From a virus: a stretch of DNA of 22,247 nt. The stretch is taken from positions 1 through 22,247 of the IMG/VR virus record IMGVR_UViG_3300046010_000232. One strand, given 5' to 3'. The position numbers and the translations under genes are program-made. The notes beneath the pieces were generated by a model. It made no database searches. It was not told the DNA's origin and saw only the letters and a program-made list of their open reading frames with translations. Positions 15,603 to 22,247 of the stretch are shown here, piece after piece (the first letter of the stretch is position 1; every line of letters starts with the position of its first letter).

Positions 15603-15745
15603 TGTCTTCTGGGCAACACAAGACACACCGAGGCTTTAACTCTGTCCAAATTAAAAACGGATTGATTGTTAGACTTAACAAGAATGGCACAGTCCGTGCC
15701 GTCTTAGGAAAGTACGGAGAGTATGGAAAGAAAAACAAAGCGTGA
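15602..15745 (+). CDS. tiny basic beta-rich protein, unknown
   Basis: 47 residues, starting one base inside the preceding stop (TAATG) and ending at TGA 15743-15745. The sequence MSSGQHKTHRGFNSVQIKNG continues as LIVRLNKNGTVRAVLGKYGEYG, which looks like two or three short beta strands with NG turns, and ends in a basic tail. It overlaps the next gene by 23 nt in another frame. The start coupling and an in-frame run with no competing frame support it. No family recognised. Confidence 0.6.
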   Translation: MSSGQHKTHRGFNSVQIKNGLIVRLNKNGTVRAVLGKYGEYGKKNKA

Positions 15746-15995
15746 TTCGCGTCTTGCAAGAGCTGGCGTTGCGGGCTTCAACAAACCCAAGCGTACGCCT
15801 AGCCACCCAACTAAAAGCCACGTTGTCGTTGCCAAAGAAGGATCTCAAGTCAAGACAATCCGATTCGGACAACAAGGCGTAAGCGGCGATAAGCAACCTA
15901 CTGCTAGACAGAAATCGTTCAAAGCAAGACATTCAAAGAACATTGCTAAAGGCAAGATGAGCGCCGCATATTGGGCAGATAAGGTGAAGTGGTGA
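15723..15995 (+). CDS. small basic protein, conserved phage family (possibly DUF6321)
   Basis: 90 residues, strongly basic. After a KPKRTPSHPTKSH segment comes VVVAKEGSQVKTIRFGQQG (about 35-53), then FKARHSKNIAKGKMSAAYW and ADKVKW at the C terminus. I recognise this combination as a conserved small protein of marine and freshwater phages; I believe it is DUF6321 but cannot check the number. The alternating KTIRFGQQG part should be beta structure and the RHSKNIAKGKMSAAYWADKV part helical. The ATG is inside the preceding gene (23-nt overlap) with GGAG upstream. The function is unknown; the charge suggests a DNA- or RNA-related role. Confidence 0.75.
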   Translation: MERKTKRDSRLARAGVAGFNKPKRTPSHPTKSHVVVAKEGSQVKTIRFGQQGVSGDKQPTARQKSFKARHSKNIAKGKMSAAYWADKVKW

Positions 15996-16150
15996 AGAAG
16001 AAACCATTCTGGGAAACAAAGAACCCAAAGAAGACATCAAAGAAATTAACACCTGCACAGAAAACTGCTGCTAAGAAACGAGCAAAGGCTGCAGGAAGAC
16101 CTTATCCAAATTTAATTGATAACGCAGCAGTAGCAAGAAAAAAGAAGTAA
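15992..16150 (+). CDS. tiny lysine-rich protein, unknown
   Basis: 52 residues from GTG 15992 (GTGA overlap with the previous stop) to TAA 16148-16150. It begins MKKKPFWETKNPKKTSKKLT and includes TPAQKTAAKKRAKAAGRPYP followed by NLIDNAAVARKKK. From memory, proteins with an AKAAGRPYPNL core are frequent partners of the previous family in environmental phages. The Lys/Ala-rich middle is a likely helix similar in feel to histone tails. Translation is supported by coupling and by a match to remembered family patterns. Function not known. Confidence 0.65.
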   Translation: MKKKPFWETKNPKKTSKKLTPAQKTAAKKRAKAAGRPYPNLIDNAAVARKKK

Positions 16151-16160
16151 GGAGTAAACA

Positions 16161-16447
16161 GTGGCACTAGGAGTTGCAGGTACTACTCTCAATGCAGAGT
16201 TAAATCGTTTAGCAAATGCTGGAACCTATCGGATTGCTGCCGATATGGTTGATATGGCTAAAGCAGCCCAAGAATGGGCAGCGCAACGTAGCGTCACTCT
16301 TACCGTAACAGATACCGTAGGAGTCTTAAATGAAATTGCTGGCATCGCTTCTAAAGCCGATTGGCTTGATTTTAGTGGTGTATGTAATTACATCGCTTCT
16401 ACTTCTGGCTTACCTGCAGCGGCAGCTCTCAGAGCGGTCTCTACCTG

Positions 16448-16448
<1 letters not shown>
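16161..16448 (+). CDS. small phage protein, unknown
   Basis: 95 residues with GTG 16161 after AAGGAG. The start LGVAGTTLNAELNRLANAGTY and the end GVCNYIASTSGLPAAAALRAV resemble a small Ala/Gly-rich protein I remember near fibre genes of environmental phages. It is neutral, helical and without membrane segment. The TGATG overlap couples it to the beta-rich protein that precedes the collagen gene, so it may be part of the same fibre or decoration set. Its role is unknown. Confidence 0.7.
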
Positions 16449-18197
<1,749 letters not shown>

Positions 18198-18206
18198 AAT
18201 TATGGT

Positions 18207-19307
18207 ATGAGATTCCACGTAGTAGCTCTACCCCACACACAGGTAACTAAAGAATTCGCAGGTTGTGCGTACACTGAAAAGGTTCGCAGATTCTGTAATA
18301 TGATGAAAGGGTTAGGCCATACGGTCTACCTATATGCAGGCGATGAGAATGAAGCTCAAGTAGATGAGCACATCTCTTGTATCTCTGAGACACAACGAAG
18401 AATCGTTGTAGGTAATAAGCCTTACGTTGAAGCACCGTTTGATTATCGTTTACCTCACTGGCAAAAGTTTAATAAGAAAGCTGCTGCTGAGATTAAGAAG
18501 CGAGCAGAGAAGCACGACTTTATCTGTGTAATTGGTGGAGCAAGTCATAAGCCAATAGCAGATGCACTGCCAAATATGATGACAGTAGAGTTTGGTGTTG
18601 GATACGCAGGAGTATTTGCTCAATATAGAGTTTATGAATCTTATGCTTGGATGCACGCAATCTATGCTCAGCATAAGAATGCTGCTCAAGTAGACGGTTC
18701 ATTCTTTGATGCGGTGATTCCAGGTTATCTAGATCCTGATATGTTCCCAATGGGCAAAGGTGATGGAGACTATTACCTGTATGTCGGAAGAATGATTCCG
18801 AGAAAAGGTATAGACATTGCAGCGCATATCTGCAAGACCATCGGAGCAAGACTTATCTTTGCAGGTCCTGGACCACACATACCAAACTATGGTGAGTATC
18901 TAGGTCCAGTAGGACCTGAGAAGCGTGCAGAGTTGATGGGTGGAGCGATAGCTACATTTGTCCCAACGCTTTACTTAGAACCTTTTGGTAATGTGAACAT
19001 TGAATCACAAGCCTGCGGAACTCCAGTAATTACTACAGACTGGGGTGCATTTACTGAAACTGTAGTTCAAGGTGTGACAGGTTATAGATGTCGCAACGTA
19101 GAAGAATTTATTCTTGCCACTCAAAATGTCAAGAACTTAGATAGACAGGCTATTAGAGATAGGGCTATATCGCTCTACTCAGTAGATGTTATAGCAAAGC
19201 AATATGAATACTATTTCCAGAGACTAATGACGCTCTGGGAAGATGGCTGGTATACGGAAGGAAACAATGCCAACACTGTCCGAGATGATAGACGAGGTGA
19301 GGACTAA
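18207..19307 (+). CDS. glycosyltransferase, GT-B fold, family 4-like
   Basis: 366 residues. The C-terminal Rossmann domain is typical of GT4: YYLYVGRMIPRKGID (189-203), an RLIFAGPGP segment (215-223), and the E-x7-E region LEPFGNVNIESQACGTPVI with E258 and E266. The N-terminal acceptor-binding domain is also present, so the enzyme is complete. It would transfer a sugar from a nucleotide donor, probably retaining. The start ATG 18207 has no good Shine-Dalgarno, but an ATG-GTA-TGA mini-frame at 18202 overlaps it, suggesting re-initiation. The last 14 residues run through the start of the next gene in another frame (41-nt overlap), which looks like a tail acquired by read-through. Likely extends a glycan begun by the GT25 enzyme; this is inference. 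Confidence 0.88.
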   Translation: MRFHVVALPHTQVTKEFAGCAYTEKVRRFCNMMKGLGHTVYLYAGDENEAQVDEHISCISETQRRIVVGNKPYVEAPFDYRLPHWQKFNKKAAAEIKKRAEKHDFICVIGGASHKPIADALPNMMTVEFGVGYAGVFAQYRVYESYAWMHAIYAQHKNAAQVDGSFFDAVIPGYLDPDMFPMGKGDGDYYLYVGRMIPRKGIDIAAHICKTIGARLIFAGPGPHIPNYGEYLGPVGPEKRAELMGGAIATFVPTLYLEPFGNVNIESQACGTPVITTDWGAFTETVVQGVTGYRCRNVEEFILATQNVKNLDRQAIRDRAISLYSVDVIAKQYEYYFQRLMTLWEDGWYTEGNNANTVRDDRRGED

Positions 19308-20181
19308 CCTACAAGGTTATTCGCTCCGTCAAGATCGCATCACTTATGTCAATAACACTGCTGGTCTGACAACTACCAGTCTAGAAGTTCAAGTTGGTTC
19401 TACAGACAACCTTGCCAAAGGTCTAATTGAAATTGATGATGAGTTAATTTGGGTTGATTCTTTCAATAAGACCACAAATACTCTTAACGTAATGGGTGCT
19501 CCGACTAACCCGATTGGTCGCGGCTTCCAAGGAACAACAGCATCACCTCACGCTAGATATGCTCAAGTAACTTTGGCTCCAACCTTCCCAAGAGTATCTA
19601 TCAAGAAAGCTATCAACGATACTATCAATTCATACTTCCCTAGACTATGGGCAGTAAGTTCAACAACCTTTACCTTTAATGCTTCTCAGACTACATACGC
19701 TCTGCCTGATGATTTGGAATCAATCCTGTATATGTCTTGGCAGACCACAGGTTCTTCTCAGGAATGGTTACCTATTAACCGTTGGAGAGCAGACCCAATG
19801 GCAAGTGCTGCAACCTTTAACACTAACAATACGGTGAACATCTATGAAAACATACAACCTGGTCGTACCGTTCAGGTCTGGTACACAACAACAGCCAATA
19901 CCCTTGATGCTAGTACCGATGACTATGCTGACGTTACTGGTCTACCTGATAGCTCTGTTGATGTCACTATACTCGGTGCTTGCTACAAACTTCTCTCTTT
20001 CCTTGACGCTGGTCGTATAAATCTATCCAGCGCTGAGGCTGATCTTAATGACACCAAGAACCCATATAACTCTGGTGCATCTGCTTCTCGTTATGTTTTT
20101 GCCTTGTATCAACAGCGCCTACAGGAAGAAGCGTTGAAGTTGCAAGACAAGTATCCAATTCGTATCCACTATACCAAGTAA
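19267..20181 (+). CDS. head-tail adaptor-like structural protein
   Basis: 304 residues. I chose ATG 19267 because GGAAGG precedes it by about 6 nt; an ATG at 19243 would add eight residues lacking a ribosome site. The N-terminal helix PTLSEMIDEVRTNLQGYSL is followed by a beta domain with LIEIDDELIWVDSF and GRGFQGTTASPHA, then RVSIKKAINDTINSYFPRLW, a beta part with TYALPDDLESILYMSWQT, and a C-terminal helix ending LQDKYPIRIHYTK. This layout matches a structural protein I know from actinobacterial phages, probably the adaptor between portal and tail or a tail-tubular protein. Its proper neighbours would be capsid and tail genes, so the two glycosyltransferases before it look like an insertion. 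Confidence 0.75.
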   Translation: MPTLSEMIDEVRTNLQGYSLRQDRITYVNNTAGLTTTSLEVQVGSTDNLAKGLIEIDDELIWVDSFNKTTNTLNVMGAPTNPIGRGFQGTTASPHARYAQVTLAPTFPRVSIKKAINDTINSYFPRLWAVSSTTFTFNASQTTYALPDDLESILYMSWQTTGSSQEWLPINRWRADPMASAATFNTNNTVNIYENIQPGRTVQVWYTTTANTLDASTDDYADVTGLPDSSVDVTILGACYKLLSFLDAGRINLSSAEADLNDTKNPYNSGASASRYVFALYQQRLQEEALKLQDKYPIRIHYTK

Positions 20182-20190
20182 GGAAGGCCC

Positions 20191-21036
20191 GTGACCAGAC
20201 AATACTCGTCAATTAGCGTTGAGACGACTCTTGCCTCAACCATATCGTCTAGTGCCACAACAATGACTGTGGCTTCAGGAACTGGCTCTGCCCTACTCGG
20301 TGGAGTCACATTAGCAGCAGGTAACGTAGACCAGTTCACTGTTGCTCTAGACCCTGATACCACTAACGAAGAAATTGTATTCGTAACTGCAGCATCAAGT
20401 GATACTTTTACAATCGTAAGAGCACGTGCTGGAACATCTGGTGTGCAACATACCGCAGGTGCAACAGTCAAGCACGTCTTAACTAGCGATGATCTTAATG
20501 CTTTCAAGGCATCCATATCGCCTGTAACAAACGTAGGCTTTGCTGGTTCTACCTCTGGTAGCACAACAGTCCAAGCAAGCGCAGTAGCAGGAACTACAAC
20601 GCTAACCCTGCCTGCAGCAACAGATACCTTGGTTGGTAAAGATACAACAGATACACTGACTAACAAGACGCTAACCAGCCCAATTCTTAATACGCCTACT
20701 ATCAATGATGCTAGGCAGAACTTAACTCTTAATGCCCAGACTGGAACTACATATACCTTAGTAATAACCGATAATGGTCGCTTAGTTACCTTGAGTAATG
20801 CTGCTGCCATAGCACTGACTGTGCCGCTAAATGCAACTGTTGCATACGCAACTGGCGCAATTATCAATGTTCAACAAATCGGAGCAGGGCAAGTAACTAT
20901 CCAAGGAGCAAGCGGTGTGACTATCACATCTACAGGAGCAACTGCTACTACGCCTAAGACCAGAGCGCAGTATTCAGCAGCAAGCATTATCAAGACTGGT
21001 ACAGATTCCTGGACAGTGATTGGAGATATTGCCTAA
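20191..21036 (+). CDS. tail-fibre-like protein with C-terminal duplicated domain
   Basis: 281 residues, GTG start with AAGGAAGG upstream. Three parts: an N-terminal beta domain (1-105) with EEIVFVTAASSDTFTIVRAR, similar to virion attachment modules; a Thr/Ser-rich linker that includes TDTLTNKTLTSPILNTPTI (154-171), a motif very common in phage tail fibres; and a C-terminal domain (178-281) beginning LTLNAQTGTTYTLV and ending TDSWTVIGDIA. That C-terminal domain recurs in the separate gene at 21356. It is Thr/Ala/Gly-rich, with no enzymatic motif, so an adhesive or decorating role fits best. A 232-codon antisense frame across it is a composition artefact. Confidence 0.8.
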   Translation: MTRQYSSISVETTLASTISSSATTMTVASGTGSALLGGVTLAAGNVDQFTVALDPDTTNEEIVFVTAASSDTFTIVRARAGTSGVQHTAGATVKHVLTSDDLNAFKASISPVTNVGFAGSTSGSTTVQASAVAGTTTLTLPAATDTLVGKDTTDTLTNKTLTSPILNTPTINDARQNLTLNAQTGTTYTLVITDNGRLVTLSNAAAIALTVPLNATVAYATGAIINVQQIGAGQVTIQGASGVTITSTGATATTPKTRAQYSAASIIKTGTDSWTVIGDIA

Positions 21037-21721
21037 TGCCAACATATAAAGTTCTAGCGCAAAGCGCACCTACGGCTGCAACTGCCACAACGCTTTATAC
21101 AGCAACTAATGCCACCATAGTATCTACGCTAAATGTAGCCAATACTGGTGGAGCAGCAGATACCATTAGAGTAGCTGTAAGACCAGCAGGAGCAACCCTT
21201 GCAAACTTGCACTATATTGCTTATGGAGTTCAGGTTCCTAGCGGATCTCTACTAGCAATTACCGTTGGAATTACCTTAGCAAACACAGATGTAATAACAG
21301 TTTATTCAACTACAGGCACATCATCCTTTAGTGCCTTTGGAAGTGAGGGTAACTAATGGCAGTTAATCTAGTAGGCGGAACTACATCTGCCAGTGCTGCA
21401 TTAGCATTTAATGCACAGACTGGTACCACATACACCTTCGTCTTAGCAGATGCTGATAACAAGCTGGTCACAGCAAGCAATGCTGCTGCTCAGACCTACT
21501 CAATCCCAACCAATGCCTCAGTAGCATTTCCTATCGGAACTCAGTTGAACATCATTCAAATTGGTGCTGGTCAAGTAACTGTAAATGCAGTCACTTCTGG
21601 TACTACAACGATTGTATCTACTGGTGCTACCTCTGCTACACCAAAGTGCAGAGTGCAATACTCAGCAATGACACTGATCAAGCGCGATACCGATTCTTGG
21701 TATGCAGTAGGTGATATAGCG
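20722..21721 (+). repeat. duplicated domain-coding segments (20722-21033 and 21404-21721)
   Basis: The two segments encode about 104 and 106 aligned residues with many identical stretches (NAQTGTTYT, SNAAA, IGAGQVT, STGAT, TDSW). The DNA has diverged at wobble positions, so this is an old duplication or a module swap rather than a recent repeat. The gene at 21036 lies between the copies. Confidence 0.75.
21036..21356 (+). CDS. small beta-rich fibre/decoration protein
   Basis: 106 residues, TAATG coupling to the genes on both sides. The pattern TAATATTLYTATNATIVSTL, then NVANTGGAADTIRVAVRPAG, and VPSGSLLAITVGITL is a compact beta sandwich found, from memory, as a small virion surface protein in many environmental phages. 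No cysteine or charged cluster. It sits between two proteins sharing a fibre domain, so it belongs to the host-recognition or decoration set. Its exact place in the particle is unknown. Confidence 0.75.
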   Translation: MPTYKVLAQSAPTAATATTLYTATNATIVSTLNVANTGGAADTIRVAVRPAGATLANLHYIAYGVQVPSGSLLAITVGITLANTDVITVYSTTGTSSFSAFGSEGN

Positions 21722-21724
21722 TGA
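21356..21724 (+). CDS. fibre/decoration protein, stand-alone copy of duplicated domain
   Basis: 122 residues, TAATG start. After a 16-residue Gly/Ser/Ala head, the domain from 17 to 122 (LAFNAQTGTTYTFVLADADN and QIGAGQVTVNAV through DTDSWYAVGDIA) is clearly homologous to residues 178-281 of the protein encoded at 20191. IGAGQVT, STGAT and the closing VGDIA/IGDIA are shared. It therefore exists once fused to a fibre shaft and once free. Beta-rich and probably trimeric. It ends in a GTGA overlap with the next gene. Confidence 0.78.
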   Translation: MAVNLVGGTTSASAALAFNAQTGTTYTFVLADADNKLVTASNAAAQTYSIPTNASVAFPIGTQLNIIQIGAGQVTVNAVTSGTTTIVSTGATSATPKCRVQYSAMTLIKRDTDSWYAVGDIA

Positions 21725-22247
21725 GTCCAATCCTAGGCATTATTGCTTCATCTAAGTTTGCCGCCGCAAGTGATTATGAGTCCATCGCTACTGTATCTGT
21801 TGGTAGTGGCGGTGCTGCTAATATTGAGTTTACTTCTATACCTGCTACCTATACACATTTACAAATTAGAGGTATTGCTCGCGGAACTAGAACAGATTTT
21901 TCTATTGACCAACTTTATACAAGAGTTAATGGTGATACTGGTTCTAACTATGCTTGGCACTGGCTTTATGGAAATGGAACAAGCGCTAGTACTGATGCTG
22001 GGAGTAGTGCGACAAGTATGAACTTAGGTTGGTTTGCTACTGCTGCTGCCGCTTCGGTAACTAACACTTTTGGTGGAGTAGTTATAGATATTTTAGATTA
22101 TGCCAATACTAATAAATTCAAAACTTTTAGAGTTCTTAGTGGTAATGACCTTAATGGTGGCGGTGGTGCTTTTACTGGAACAATTATTTTGGCATCTGGT
22201 TTATGGCGTAGCACATCTGCCATAACTTCAGTTTCATTTGACCCATC
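21721..22247 (+). CDS. partial phage fibre/structural protein, runs off the window
   Basis: The GTG start at 21721 overlaps the previous stop (GTGA); 175 complete codons are visible and the end lies outside the window. The N terminus SPILGIIASSKFAAASDYES is followed by IATVSVGSGGAANIEFTSIP, THLQIRGIARGT, VNGDTGSNYAWHWLYGNG, and VIDILDYANTNKFKTFRVLSG. I recall this arrangement from a widespread, unnamed structural protein of environmental and cyanobacterial phages, often beside fibre genes. It is beta-rich and Gly-rich, with no enzyme motif. No frameshift is seen. A role in the outer fibre or neck decoration is inference. Confidence 0.78.
   Translation, partial: MSPILGIIASSKFAAASDYESIATVSVGSGGAANIEFTSIPATYTHLQIRGIARGTRTDFSIDQLYTRVNGDTGSNYAWHWLYGNGTSASTDAGSSATSMNLGWFATAAAASVTNTFGGVVIDILDYANTNKFKTFRVLSGNDLNGGGGAFTGTIILASGLWRSTSAITSVSFDP

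Noticed and set aside
20169-20867. A 232-codon open frame on the minus strand.
   Set aside because: It lies fully antisense to a clear fibre gene with coupled start and stop; Thr/Ala/Ser-rich codons on the + strand yield few stops on the other. No ribosome site.

Overview
The window reads as the virion-structure half of a tailed double-stranded DNA phage (Caudoviricetes). All recognisable genes lie on the + strand, are packed with 1-8 nt start/stop overlaps (ATGA, GTGA, TTGA, TAATG, TAGTG), and run in the classical order terminase, portal, scaffold, major capsid protein, adaptor, fibres. Wobble positions lean towards A/T. The Cys-rich 96-residue protein, the adaptor and several other genes resemble proteins I remember from phages of aquatic Actinobacteria, so a phage of a low-GC freshwater or marine actinobacterium is my best guess. 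That host call is inference, not a database result. The giant virion protein placed before the scaffold, the N4-gp56-type capsid protein and the absence so far of a tape-measure or tail-tube gene point towards a short-tailed (podovirus-like) particle.

Layout. 1-442: no convincing gene; a dense series of hairpins. 454-2313: large terminase, which appears to start at an ATT codon behind a good ribosome site and so gains an N-terminal helix-turn-helix. 2323-2711: two tiny lysine-rich proteins. 2718-4445: portal. 4458-5250: three small proteins, one probably membrane-bound. 5247-9923: a 1558-residue probable internal/ejection protein. 9923-13052: three further virion-associated proteins. 13053-13173: intergenic region with two perfect hairpins. 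13174-14614: scaffold and major capsid protein. 14683-16150: a run of seven tiny proteins, several very basic. 16161-17625: small proteins leading into a collagen-like protein of 80 uninterrupted Gly-X-Y triplets. 17622-19307: two glycosyltransferases (family GT25, then GT4). 19267-20181: head-tail adaptor-like protein. 20191-22247: fibre/decoration proteins, two sharing a duplicated domain, the last cut by the window edge.

The most interesting unit is 16448-19307. A collagen-like virion protein with Thr at 52 of its 80 Y positions, no Lys or Arg, and Pro only at X is translationally coupled to a GT25 enzyme, the fold family of animal and giant-virus collagen glycosyltransferases, followed by a GT4 enzyme. 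The simplest hypothesis is that the phage glycosylates the threonines of its own collagen-like fibre, which could stabilise a triple helix that lacks Y-position hydroxyproline. A second point is the set of seven very small lysine-rich proteins scattered among the head genes. A third is the probable non-AUG start and fused helix-turn-helix of the terminase.
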